From NCBI GenBank assembly GCA_965226565.1, contig CBDDDI010000005.1, forward strand, positions 248,001 to 312,000: a stretch of DNA of 64,000 nt, read 5' to 3'. Below, one piece after another: positions 52,712 through 61,406 of the stretch. Every line of letters begins with the position of its first letter. Positions within the stretch are counted from its first letter, which is position 1. The DNA is from SZUA-444 sp965226565. Lineage in GTDB: Bacteria > Bacillota > Clostridia > Oscillospirales > Ruminococcaceae. The notes under the pieces were generated by a model. That model searched no databases and was not told the origin of the DNA. It saw nothing but the letters and a program-made list of their open reading frames with translations. A program made the position numbers and the translations under genes.

Positions 52712-54502
52712 TTGGCAAACTTTAAAAAACGTATTTTGAGTTGTTTAGCTGTTGTTGCAATAATGTCTGCTGTTATAATTCCTTATTCAGCATCTTCAAC
52801 ATTCGTTTCCAATAATGACGAACAACCAGTTGCAAACATTGAAAATGGTTCTATTTTACATGCTTTTTCTTGGTCATTTAATACCATTAAAGATAACATG
52901 AAAAACATTGCTAATTCAGGTTTCACAGCAATTCAAACTTCACCTGTTAATACTTTCGCTGGTGAAGGAACTTCTATGAAGTTAAAAGGTAACAAAGTAG
53001 ACGGAAGTGACGGTGCTTGGTGGTGGCAATATCAACCAACTGATTTTAAAATTGGAAACTATCAACTTGGAACAAGAGAAGAACTTGTTGAAATGTGTAA
53101 CGAAGCTGATAAGTACGGTATTAAAATAATAGTTGACGTTGTTGCTAACAATACTACAACATTTCAAAAACAAGTTGCAAAGGATTTAATTGATTCAACA
53201 AATGGATTCTTATATCATGACACAGGGCTTGAAAGTATAGATAATTGGGGCGATAGATTTGAATGCACAAGATACAGTGTTTCTGGTCTTCCTGATATAA
53301 ACACTGAACATCCTGGTTTCCAAGATTATCTTATTAAATATTTAAATGATTGTATTGATTGTGGAGTAGATGGCTTTAGATATGACAAAGCTAAACACAT
53401 TGGTTTAAAAAATGATAATAAACCAAATTGGGTAGAAAATAATTTCTGGGAAAAAGTAACTACAGAAATTAATAATGCTGATGAAATATTTAGCTATGGT
53501 GATGTATCAAAAGGTCATAATAATAGAGTTAACGAATACATCAAAGAAATTGGAGCTGCTACAGCTGTTGATTACAGCAACAAAATAGTTAAAAATATTG
53601 AAGCTAGAAATTTAGATACAAATTCTATGATGTATTACACTGGAATAGATAATCCTGAAAAATCTAATTTCATTACATATGCTGAATCATATGATGATTA
53701 TATAAACCAAAACACAAGCGAAACACTTAGTGAAACTGATATTAAACTTACTTGGGCATTTTTAGCTGCAAGAAGAAATGGAACTCCTTTATTCTTTAGC
53801 AGACCTATGAACGGTGGATCAGGTAACAAATATGGTAACAACGAAATTGGAGCTGCTGGAAGCACTTTATATTCAGACGATGAAATAGCTGCTGTAAACT
53901 TCTTTAGAACTTATGCTGGAGATGCAGAAGAATACATCTCAAATCCTAATGGAAACAAAAAAGTAATTATTGTTGAAAGACACGGAAAAGGCGCTGTTAT
54001 CATCAATACTTCAAATAAGCCTGTAGAAATTAATGATCGCAGTCATATGTTAGAAAAAGCTCCTTATCGCAGCTGGACTAAAGATCAAGATAGTTTTTAT
54101 GTTGGTTATGGTATGATTAGTGGAACTATTCCTGCAAGATCAGTTAGAGTAATTGTGCCTCAAAGCGTTGATATTCCTGTATCATTACAAAACATTAATA
54201 TCAAAACTTTTAAAGTATATTATAAAACTGATTGGAAAACAGCTAATGCTCATTATCAAATAATTAATAATAGTTGGACAACAGTTCCTGGCCACAAAAT
54301 GTATAATAGTGACTTTGATGGATATAAAGCAATTGAAGTTAGATCTGATAGAGCTTTAAAAATGTGTTTTAACAATGGTGTAGATTGGGACAATAATAAT
54401 TGTAAGGATTATTATTTATCTGATCCTGGTGAATACATTGTATCAAATGGTCATGTTCTTAATGTTGAAAATCATAAAAGAATATTAGGTATACCACAAT
54501 AA
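52712..54502 (+). CDS. Secreted GH13 amylase paralogue with altered catalytic residues and one CBM25 (probable pseudoenzyme)
   Basis: This 596-residue exported protein (signal LAVVAIMSAVIIPYSASS) is closely related over its whole GH13 part to the amylase at 13854 (HAFSWSFNTIKDNMKNIANS, YQPTDFKIGNYQLG, GTPLFFSRPMNGGSGNKYGNN). The active-site motifs are changed. Region I is DVVANN, with His155 of the intact copy replaced by Asn147. Region II keeps the nucleophile (GFRYDKAKH, Asp225) but has Lys after it. Region III is YGDVSKG, with the acid/base Glu replaced by Asp264. Region IV is AESYDDY, with His replaced by Tyr327. One CBM25 (about 500-585) is intact (FNNGVDWDNNN). The fold and starch-binding surface appear preserved but activity is unlikely. 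It starts at TTG after AAAAGGAG. A weak amylase, or a starch-binding or sensing protein, are the alternatives. Confidence 0.9.
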   Translation: MANFKKRILSCLAVVAIMSAVIIPYSASSTFVSNNDEQPVANIENGSILHAFSWSFNTIKDNMKNIANSGFTAIQTSPVNTFAGEGTSMKLKGNKVDGSDGAWWWQYQPTDFKIGNYQLGTREELVEMCNEADKYGIKIIVDVVANNTTTFQKQVAKDLIDSTNGFLYHDTGLESIDNWGDRFECTRYSVSGLPDINTEHPGFQDYLIKYLNDCIDCGVDGFRYDKAKHIGLKNDNKPNWVENNFWEKVTTEINNADEIFSYGDVSKGHNNRVNEYIKEIGAATAVDYSNKIVKNIEARNLDTNSMMYYTGIDNPEKSNFITYAESYDDYINQNTSETLSETDIKLTWAFLAARRNGTPLFFSRPMNGGSGNKYGNNEIGAAGSTLYSDDEIAAVNFFRTYAGDAEEYISNPNGNKKVIIVERHGKGAVIINTSNKPVEINDRSHMLEKAPYRSWTKDQDSFYVGYGMISGTIPARSVRVIVPQSVDIPVSLQNINIKTFKVYYKTDWKTANAHYQIINNSWTTVPGHKMYNSDFDGYKAIEVRSDRALKMCFNNGVDWDNNNCKDYYLSDPGEYIVSNGHVLNVENHKRILGIPQ

Positions 54503-54521
54503 ACTTATTTATAATATAATT

Positions 54522-54553
54522 AAAGCTCTGCACAAATTGTGCAGAGCTTTTTT
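54522..54553. terminator. Terminator shared by the amylase-like gene and the dehydrogenase gene
   Basis: AAAGCTCTGCAC (54522-54533) pairs with GTGCAGAGCTTT (54539-54550) and is followed by T residues. It is located between convergent genes and probably acts in both directions. Confidence 0.9.
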
Positions 54554-54564
54554 ATTTATTAAAA

Positions 54565-55317
54565 CTAATCTTGTTTAGCTGATTGAAGTTTATAATTAAC
54601 TCTAGAAATCAAACTACGTGGTACTAATCTAACAAAAAAAGCTACAGATTTCATTCTGAAACCTGGAATAATAACTCTCTTTTTGTCAAACAACTTTTTC
54701 AAAGCATAATTAGCAACATACTCTGGAGTTAAACTTTTTAGATTAAAAGAAACCTTAGCTACTTTATTAAACTCTGTAGTAACAGGACCAGGACACAAAC
54801 ATGATACAACTACTTTGCTTTTATTTCGTCTTAATTCTTCATTTATAGCTTCAGTCATATGAAGAACATAAGCTTTTGTAGCATAATAAGTAGCCATTAA
54901 TGGGCCTGTTGAAAAAGCTGCAATTGATGCAACATTTAAAATATGTCCTGAATTATTATTAACAAAATCTTTAAGATATAATTTAGTAAGAATATGAACA
55001 GCTTTAACATTAACATTAATCATATTAATATCTGTTGAAAGTGAAGTATTATTAAACTCTCCAAAATTTCCGAATCCAGCATTATTAACAAGCAAAGTCA
55101 CATTATCATCTTTTGTTTGATCATAAAGCTTATAACAATTCTCTTCAATAGAAAGATCAAGAGTAATAATTTTAGTATTGGTTTTTAATTCTTTTTTTAA
55201 TTTTTCAAGTTTTTTAGTACGTCTAGCAACTAAAATCAAATCATAACCTTTTTTTGCAAGAATCAACGCCATTTGATAACCTATACCTGAACTAGCTCCT
55301 GTAACAACAGCTGTCAT
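54565..55317 (-). CDS. Short-chain dehydrogenase/reductase (SDR, DltE/YqjQ-like)
   Basis: This is a roughly 250-residue classical SDR. It has N-terminal Rossmann TGASSGIG, NADP-favouring VARRTKKL after strand 2, NNAGFG, catalytic Ser in LNVASIAAFST, the Tyr-x3-Lys motif YYATK, and CPGPV. The C-terminus is hydrophobic (MKSVAFFVRLVPRSLIS), as in DltE-like members that associate with membranes. Substrate unknown. I chose the ATG at 55317, because the in-frame GTG at 55329 lies in the AGAGGTGA ribosome binding site. The gene follows the nucleoside permease by about 15 bp, so it is the last gene of that operon, though no functional link is evident. Confidence 0.85.
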   Translation of the reverse strand: MTAVVTGASSGIGYQMALILAKKGYDLILVARRTKKLEKLKKELKTNTKIITLDLSIEENCYKLYDQTKDDNVTLLVNNAGFGNFGEFNNTSLSTDINMINVNVKAVHILTKLYLKDFVNNNSGHILNVASIAAFSTGPLMATYYATKAYVLHMTEAINEELRRNKSKVVVSCLCPGPVTTEFNKVAKVSFNLKSLTPEYVANYALKKLFDKKRVIIPGFRMKSVAFFVRLVPRSLISRVNYKLQSAKQD

Positions 55318-55332
55318 ATAATTGCTCACCTC

Positions 55333-56280
55333 TTATCTTTCTTCTCTAAAATACGAATTTCCAAGACCTAATGGTGGCTGATTTTCTCTTTTGTTTCTTA
55401 AAGAAATAATTATCAAAACAACAATTGTAGCAACATAAGGAATCATTGTCAAAAGTGAACTTGGAATATGAATTCCTGTAGATTGGAAAGCAAATGTAAG
55501 TCCACGTAGTGCACCAAATACATATGCTGCAGCAATAGCTTTTAAAGGATTCCAAGTGCTGAAAATAACAAGTGCGACTGCGATCCATCCAGAACCAGCT
55601 GTTATATCTTTTTGCCAACCTCCTATAAACACAAGAGAAAAATATGCTCCGCCAAGACCACATAACGCTCCACCAAGGCATATATTAATATATTTATATA
55701 AAGAGACATTTATTCCAGAAGCATCTGCAGCTGAAGGATTCTCACCTATTGCTCTAATATTCAAACCAAACTTTGTTTTGTTCAAATAAAAATACATTAA
55801 AACAGCTAATATTATAGGAATTATAACATAAATACTTTGATTAAACACCATTTTACCTAAAATAGGAACATCAGATAAAACTGGTATATCAATTGGTGCA
55901 AAAAATTTAATAAATTTTTCAGAAACAGTTTTTCCAGCAAGACTTTGGCCTAAAAATCCAGCAAGTCCTACTCCAAATATTGATAAAACCAAACCTGTAA
56001 CAACTTGATTTCCTCTTAAAGTAACAGTTATAAAAGCATATATTAATGCTCCAAACGCACCAGCAATTGCTGCACAAAGAACTGAAAGGAATATATTATC
56101 AGATTTAACTGCAACTAAAAATCCTATAGATGCGCCCATCAACATCATACCTTCAATTCCAAGATTAATATTACCAACTTTTTCGCAAATAATTCCTCCT
56201 AAGATAGCCAAAAGAATAGGAGTTCCTGCTTGAACCGCTGTTTGTAAAAACAATGAAAACGAATCTAAAACATCAAACAT
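55333..56280 (-). CDS. Nucleoside ABC transporter permease 2 (NupQ-like)
   Basis: This 315-residue BPD_transp_2 permease has eight to nine TM segments. Family features: AGTPILLAILGGIICEKVGNINLGIEGMMLMGA near the N-terminus, AIGENPSAADASGINVSLYK and GGWQKDITAGSGWIAVALVIFSTW. It pairs with the upstream permease to move nucleosides delivered by the BMP lipoprotein. Its ATG shares one base with the stop of the upstream permease (TAATG), so expression is coupled. Confidence 0.92.
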   Translation of the reverse strand: MFDVLDSFSLFLQTAVQAGTPILLAILGGIICEKVGNINLGIEGMMLMGASIGFLVAVKSDNIFLSVLCAAIAGAFGALIYAFITVTLRGNQVVTGLVLSIFGVGLAGFLGQSLAGKTVSEKFIKFFAPIDIPVLSDVPILGKMVFNQSIYVIIPIILAVLMYFYLNKTKFGLNIRAIGENPSAADASGINVSLYKYINICLGGALCGLGGAYFSLVFIGGWQKDITAGSGWIAVALVIFSTWNPLKAIAAAYVFGALRGLTFAFQSTGIHIPSSLLTMIPYVATIVVLIIISLRNKRENQPPLGLGNSYFREER

Positions 56281-57416
56281 TATTTAACCTCCTTTTTAGC
56301 TTTGCGATTAAACACAATTTTATATCTTAAGAAAAACTCACTACCTAAAACAAAGAAAATAATAATTCCTTGAATCATATCTGCTGTATATGGTGACATT
56401 TTTAATGCAATTTGAAGTGTAGTAGCACCTTGAATTAATATTGCAAATAAAAATGATGTTAATATAATAACTGGAGCACTTAATTGAGCAAGCCATGTTG
56501 TTATAACTGCTGTAAATCCAAGTCCTCCTGATAAAGAGCTTGAAAGAGATATTGTTGGAGCAGAAGAAGCTTGGATAACACCAGCTAATCCACAAATTCC
56601 TCCACTAATCAAAATAGCTAATATTGTTATTTTTGAAACATTCATACCAGCATATCTAGCTGTGGTTTGGCTTTCTCCTAAAACAGAAATTTCATAACCT
56701 AATTTAGTATGTTTTAAAAGAATATGAACTATTACTACTAAAACCAAAGCAATAATCCAACCAATATGAATATTAAACACTTTTGGAAGTATTGCATTTT
56801 CACCAAAAGATTGTATTCTAGCAGCACCTTTTGCACTTGGATCTTTCCAAGGTCCATATTGAAGATATTCTATCCAAGCAATAGCTATATAATTAAGCAT
56901 CAATGTTACAAGCGTTTCACTTGTTGAAAATTTAATTCTTAAAAATGCAGGTATTAATGACCACAAACCACCAAAAATAAATGCAGCAACAAACATAAGT
57001 GGTATTAAAATATATGAAGGCAAACTTGAAAGATTAAATGCAACTAAACTTGCACCAAAAGCACCTAAAAAGAATTGACCTTCTCCACCAATATTCCAAA
57101 ACTTCATTTTAAACGCAACAGCAGTACCAAGTGACATAACTAAAAGTGGTATTGTTTTTATTACAGTTCTTTGAAAACTTGAATTTGTTTTTAATGAAAG
57201 AATTGCATTCAAAAATGAATTACTACTTTCAGGAGTTTTAGGTCTATATCCTGGATTTAAAGAACCTTTAATAATTTGAGAATAAACTTCTAATGGATTA
57301 TAGCCCATTATTTGCATAAATATTGCTGCAAATATAAGAGCAAGTATTACTGCGAATATTCTCAGAAAAATCTTTTTATATGGCGACATATCAGTTTTTG
57401 AAACGATTTTAAACAT
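56280..57416 (-). CDS. Nucleoside ABC transporter permease 1 (NupP-like)
   Basis: This is a roughly 378-residue membrane protein of the same BPD_transp_2 family, with the longer N-terminus usual for NupP. Seen: WNIGGEGQFFLGAFGASLVA, FSTSETLVTLMLNYIA, GESQTTARYAGMNVSK and GGLGFTAVITTWLAQL. I chose the ATG at 57416; its AAGGAG lies inside the last codons of the ATPase gene, which it overlaps by 8 bp. The in-frame start 11 codons earlier has no such site. Confidence 0.92.
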   Translation of the reverse strand: MFKIVSKTDMSPYKKIFLRIFAVILALIFAAIFMQIMGYNPLEVYSQIIKGSLNPGYRPKTPESSNSFLNAILSLKTNSSFQRTVIKTIPLLVMSLGTAVAFKMKFWNIGGEGQFFLGAFGASLVAFNLSSLPSYILIPLMFVAAFIFGGLWSLIPAFLRIKFSTSETLVTLMLNYIAIAWIEYLQYGPWKDPSAKGAARIQSFGENAILPKVFNIHIGWIIALVLVVIVHILLKHTKLGYEISVLGESQTTARYAGMNVSKITILAILISGGICGLAGVIQASSAPTISLSSSLSGGLGFTAVITTWLAQLSAPVIILTSFLFAILIQGATTLQIALKMSPYTADMIQGIIIFFVLGSEFFLRYKIVFNRKAKKEVK

Positions 57417-58938
57417 CTTTATTTTGCTCCTTTTCAGGTTTATGACCAAGCATCATCATACCTATTTGATCTTTTGAAGTTGTCTTTGGATCAATAATAT
57501 CCATTATCTTTCCATCATGCATAATCATTAATCTATCACTTATTTCACGAAGAACATCAAGATCTTCACCAATAAACAACACTCCAACACCTTTAGCTTT
57601 TTGTTCATTTAACACATCATATATATTATATGAAGCACCAATATCAAGTCCACGTACAGGATAAGCTGTAATAAGCAAATGAGGATTAAGATCAATTTCT
57701 CTACCAAGCAAAACTTTTTGAATATTACCACCAGACAATTTTTTTACAATATGATGAGTAGATGGAGTAGCAATATTAAATTTATTTACAATATCTTCAG
57801 CAAGTTTTTTACCAGATTTTTTATCAACCAAAAGACCTTTTTTATGATTATAAGACTTAAGCATTACATTATTAACAATATCCATTCCAGCAACAAGTCC
57901 CATGCCAAGTCTATCTTCAGGAACAAAACTCATACTTATTCCTTTTTTAATAATACTTCTAGGTGAAAGTCCTAAAATATTCTCTTTCATAAAAATCACT
58001 TCGCCATTAGAAGCTTTTTCAAGTCCAGCTATAATCTCACACAACTCTTTTTGGCCACTTCCTGCTATTCCTGCAACTCCAAGAATTTCTCCACCAAAAA
58101 GTTCAAATGACATATCATCAAGTTTTTTAATTCCATCATTATCTTTAATTTCTAAATTATTAATAACAAGCATTGGATCATCAGATAATTTTGGTTCATC
58201 TCTTTTTATTTCAAGAGAAACTTCACCACCAACCATCATTTCTGTTAATTTATACTCATCTGTTTCAGAAGTTTTTACTGTATTAATACTTTCTCCAGAA
58301 CGCAAAACTGTAACTCTATCACTTATATCCATAACCTCATTAAGTTTATGTGTGATAATAATAATTGAAGCTCCTTGTTCTTTCATTTTTCTAAGAATAT
58401 CAAACAACACTTTAATTTCTTGTGGAGTAAGTACAGCTGTTGGCTCATCAAGAATAAGAACATTTGCACCACGATATAGCACTTTTACAATTTCAACTGT
58501 TTGTTTTTCTCCTACAGACATATTATAAACTTTTTTCTCAATAGGAACATTAAGACCAAATTTCTCACATATATCTTCAATTTTCTTTTTAGAAGATGAA
58601 TTTGAAACTAATAATCCATCTTTTCTTCCAAGTACAATATTTTCTTTTGCTGTAAACACATCAACGAGTTTAAAATGTTGATGAACCATACCTACTTTTG
58701 CTTTTATAGCATCATTAGGAGAGTTAAATTTCACTTCTTTGCCATCAATTAATATTTGACCTGAATCAGGTGTATAAATCCCTGAAAGCATATTTACAAC
58801 AGTACTTTTACCACTACCATTTTCACCAAGTAGTGCAAGAATTTCACCTTTGTTTACACTTATTGACACATTTTTATTTGCCCAAACTTTACCAAAACGC
58901 TTAGAAATATTCCTAAGCTCAATATATGGTTGTCCCAA
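57409..58938 (-). CDS. Nucleoside ABC transporter ATPase (NupO-like, two fused ABC domains)
   Basis: This is a roughly 509-residue protein with two nucleotide-binding domains in one chain. The first is complete: Walker A GENGSGKST, Q-loop MVHQHF, signature NMSVGEKQT, Walker B VLILDEPTA, H-loop ITHK. The second is degenerate: Walker A GIAGSGQKE, signature LSGGNIQKVLLGRE, and LLITAYPVRGLDIGAS in place of Walker B. This asymmetry is normal for the RbsA/NupO class. It starts at TTG (58938), with AAGGAG eight bases upstream; the earlier GTG overlaps that site. It follows the BMP lipoprotein gene after a 136-bp gap with a small hairpin. Confidence 0.93.
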   Translation of the reverse strand: MGQPYIELRNISKRFGKVWANKNVSISVNKGEILALLGENGSGKSTVVNMLSGIYTPDSGQILIDGKEVKFNSPNDAIKAKVGMVHQHFKLVDVFTAKENIVLGRKDGLLVSNSSSKKKIEDICEKFGLNVPIEKKVYNMSVGEKQTVEIVKVLYRGANVLILDEPTAVLTPQEIKVLFDILRKMKEQGASIIIITHKLNEVMDISDRVTVLRSGESINTVKTSETDEYKLTEMMVGGEVSLEIKRDEPKLSDDPMLVINNLEIKDNDGIKKLDDMSFELFGGEILGVAGIAGSGQKELCEIIAGLEKASNGEVIFMKENILGLSPRSIIKKGISMSFVPEDRLGMGLVAGMDIVNNVMLKSYNHKKGLLVDKKSGKKLAEDIVNKFNIATPSTHHIVKKLSGGNIQKVLLGREIDLNPHLLITAYPVRGLDIGASYNIYDVLNEQKAKGVGVLFIGEDLDVLREISDRLMIMHDGKIMDIIDPKTTSKDQIGMMMLGHKPEKEQNKDV

Positions 58939-59025
58939 AATTAACACTCCTTCTTATGAAAACTGAAAAGTATAACAAAAAAGGTTGTATTTTTCAGTTT
59001 TCACATTTGCAAATTAAGTGAATAC

Positions 59026-59054
59026 AAGACTCTACAAATATTAAGCAGAGTCCT
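59026..59054 (-). terminator. Small intercistronic hairpin between the BMP and ATPase genes
   Basis: An 8-bp stem (59026-59033 with 59047-59054, one wobble) is not followed by a strong T run. It is probably an mRNA-stabilising or partial-termination hairpin that keeps the binding protein in excess. Confidence 0.4.
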
Positions 59055-59074
59055 GTAAATCAATTAATATTATA

Positions 59075-60199
59075 TTAGTTAATGCTTCCTATTACGCCTT
59101 CTACAAACCAATTCATATTCCAAATGTTTTCATCAGAAAGAACTTCACCTTTTTTAACTTTAACTTCACCTTTTTGGTTCTTAATTTCTCCAGCAAAAAT
59201 TTTTAAATCACCTTTTTTAATTGCTTCTAAAGCTTCATCAACTTTTGCTTGTGTACCTTCTGGACAAAGACTTGTTAATTTATCAAGTGAAACCATTCCT
59301 GTGTCTAAACCATTCCAAACATTTTCTGATTTCCAAGTACCATCAATGATTTTTTGAACATCACTTGTATAGAATTTTTCCCAATGGAATAAAGGAGCTG
59401 TTAAATATGCTCTTGGAGCAGCATCAGGTGTTGGTTTGTTATATCCAATACAAAATGCACCTTTTTCTTCAGCAGCTTTTTGTGTTGCAGTAGAATCTTG
59501 ATGTTGAGTTAAAACATCACAACCTTTGTTCAAAAGATTCAATGCAGCTGTTTTTTCTACTGTTGGATCATACCATGTATTTGTGAAAATAACTTCAACA
59601 GTAGCTTCTGGATTTATAGATTTTACACCAAGTGTAAATGCATTTATACCTCTAATAACTTCTCCAATTGGTTTAGCAGCAACATAACCTATTTTATTAG
59701 ATGTTGTTTTCATCGCTGCAACAATACCAGCTAAATATCTAGCTTCATAAACTTTACCCATGTAAGTAGTCATATTTCCTTTAAATTCTCCACCTGTAGC
59801 ATGACCAAAGTATATATCAGGATTTTGTGCTGCGATTTCTTCAGTAAATGGACCAAATCCAAAACTTGTTGTATAAATAACGTTACAATTAGCATCAATT
59901 AAATTTTGAATTGCTCCTGTAACAGCTGTTTGTTCTTCATCTACATTTTCAACGTAGCTACACTCAATACCATCAGCTTCAAGAGCTAATCTTCCAGCAT
60001 CATGAGATTGTGTATATCCTCCGTCTTTTGTATCACCTATATAAACAAAACCAACCTTAAGATCTTTTTTAGCAATAGGTTCTAATTTTGTTTCACTTGT
60101 AGCACCTTTATCACTAGTACTACTAGTATTGTTTGTAGGTCCACAAGCAGTTGCTAGCATCATAACTGACACAAGCGCAAGAGCAAGCAATTTTTTCAT
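59075..60199 (-). CDS. BMP-family nucleoside-binding lipoprotein
   Basis: This 374-residue lipoprotein has the signal MKKLLALALVSVMMLATAC (lipidated Cys19). It is a periplasmic-binding fold of the BMP/Med/PnrA family: LKVGFVYIGDTKDGGYTQSHDAG, NVIYTTSFGFGPFTEEIA, KVYEARYLAGIVAAMKT, VLTQHQDSTATQKAAEEKG and a GY-NKPTPDAAPRAYLT block. Members bind purine nucleosides such as inosine, guanosine and adenosine. The next genes supply the ATPase and two permeases, and the upstream xpt gene salvages xanthine, so purine uptake is the coherent role. Confidence 0.92.
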   Translation of the reverse strand: MKKLLALALVSVMMLATACGPTNNTSSTSDKGATSETKLEPIAKKDLKVGFVYIGDTKDGGYTQSHDAGRLALEADGIECSYVENVDEEQTAVTGAIQNLIDANCNVIYTTSFGFGPFTEEIAAQNPDIYFGHATGGEFKGNMTTYMGKVYEARYLAGIVAAMKTTSNKIGYVAAKPIGEVIRGINAFTLGVKSINPEATVEVIFTNTWYDPTVEKTAALNLLNKGCDVLTQHQDSTATQKAAEEKGAFCIGYNKPTPDAAPRAYLTAPLFHWEKFYTSDVQKIIDGTWKSENVWNGLDTGMVSLDKLTSLCPEGTQAKVDEALEAIKKGDLKIFAGEIKNQKGEVKVKKGEVLSDENIWNMNWFVEGVIGSIN

Positions 60200-60277
60200 A
60201 ATTTAAAATACCCCTTTTTAAAAATTTCGCTATGTAAAATAGCTTTTTTATATTAAAGAAAACTTTAATAACGTTAA

Positions 60278-60850
60278 TTATTTGAATTTAACTCCATTAA
60301 CTTCATCCATACTATCAATAATTGCTAAAGATTCAACTCTTATTCCCTTTTCTCTAACAATCTTTCCACCATTTTGGAAACCTTTTTCTATTATAATTCC
60401 TGCTCCAGCAAGTGTAGCTCCAGAATTATGTACAATTTCAGAAAGTCCAAGCAAAGCACATCCGTTAGCCAAAAAATCATCTATTACTAAAACATTATCA
60501 TCTTCATGTAAAAACTTTTTTGAAACAATAATCTCATAATTTTTATTATGAGTAAACGAAGAAACATTAGAAGAATAAACTTCTCCATCAATATTTTTAG
60601 TTTTTGTTTTTTTAGCAAAAACCACAGGAACATTAAAAGATTGAGCCACAATACATGCAATACCAATTCCTGAAGCTTCTATTGTCAAAATCTTATTAAT
60701 TTTAACATCACTAAACCTTTTTTTAAATTCTTCACCAAATTTACTAAAGAGCTCAATATCCATTTGATGATTTAAAAAACTATCAACTTTTAAAACATTA
60801 CCTTCTTTAACAACGCCATCTTTATTTATTCTGTCTTTCAATAACTTCAT
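60278..60850 (-). CDS. xpt: Xanthine phosphoribosyltransferase
   Basis: This 190-residue type I phosphoribosyltransferase makes XMP from xanthine and PRPP. It aligns with B. subtilis Xpt: VLKVDSFLNHQMD near the N-terminus, ILTIEASGIGIACIVA, VPVVFAKKTK, the PRPP loop VLVIDDFLANGCALLGL, GAGIIIEKGFQNGG and RVESLAIIDSM. I chose the ATG at 60850 with AAAGGTGA; an in-frame TTG ten codons earlier also has an AAGGAG site and could give a longer form. It is followed 78 bp later by the BMP transporter operon. No purine riboswitch is visible in the leader. Confidence 0.93.
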   Translation of the reverse strand: MKLLKDRINKDGVVKEGNVLKVDSFLNHQMDIELFSKFGEEFKKRFSDVKINKILTIEASGIGIACIVAQSFNVPVVFAKKTKTKNIDGEVYSSNVSSFTHNKNYEIIVSKKFLHEDDNVLVIDDFLANGCALLGLSEIVHNSGATLAGAGIIIEKGFQNGGKIVREKGIRVESLAIIDSMDEVNGVKFK

Positions 60851-61161
60851 ACAATCACCTTTTTTAACTGTAAAATTCAACACAAATCTCCTTAATTATA
60901 AAGGATTTTTCGATTCATTTCAATGGTTTTTTTTATAAAAAAATAATATAATATTCTTCAAAATATGATATTACTTACAAAATGAACCTCAAATAGTAAA
61001 AATTTAAAATAAATTATTTTTTTTACAGCTAAAATACGAATTTTAAAAAGCATATTTTATATATTATGTTCAAAAAACAACTTTAAAATATACTTAAAAA
61101 TATAAATGTTTTATGAATTTATTGGATTTGATATGTTTTAGGACTTTTTTTAAAAAAACTC

Positions 61162-61190
61162 TTTACAAAGTTGTAAATATGATATATAAT
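61162..61190 (+). promoter_or_regulatory. Promoter of carAB with overlapping palindrome
   Basis: TTTACA (61162-61167), 17 bp, TATAAT (61185-61190). The -35 is embedded in a perfect inverted repeat TTTACAA-AG-TTGTAAA (61162-61177), which may be a repressor site. Confidence 0.65.
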
Positions 61191-61239
61191 ATTTAATTGA
61201 GATAAATTAAATCACTACTATTTTGAAGGAATTTTTCTC

Positions 61240-61302
61240 TATTCGTCAGTTTTTATAAAATAAAGATCTAGTAAAATTTTACATGACGAATAATAATTTT
61301 TT
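61240..61302 (+). promoter_or_regulatory. Attenuator-like stem-loop in the carA leader
   Basis: TATTCGTCA (61240-61248) and TGACGAATA (61284-61292) form a perfect 9-bp stem around a 35-nt loop, and a T6 run follows at 61297-61302. It is located about 105 bp before the carA start, so transcription could stop here under some conditions. The PyrR-binding consensus is not evident, so the sensing mechanism is open. Confidence 0.55.
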
Positions 61303-61406
61303 ATGTTTAAATACTGGAAATATTTATATTTATTAAAATATTTTCAGATTTTTAACACTCTATGAACGAGACATTAAAAAACAATCTTAAAGTTGGAGGG
61401 AAAAAA

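Larger units (their letters stand above)
60884..61361. other. Intergenic region between xpt and carA
   Basis: About 480 bp of very AT-rich DNA between divergent genes. The carA side holds a promoter and attenuator-like hairpin. On the xpt side a candidate promoter (minus strand TTGAAG, 18 bp, TATAAA) lies within 60 bp of the ribosome binding site. I looked for the conserved purine riboswitch core and did not find it. Confidence 0.5.

Noticed and set aside
57902..58528. 208-codon open frame on the plus strand
   Set aside because: It lies entirely antisense to the two-domain nucleoside ATPase, whose motifs are intact; low-complexity product and no ribosome binding site.
60851..61160. Possible purine riboswitch upstream of xpt
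   Set aside because: The conserved core segments of the purine aptamer are not seen on the minus strand.
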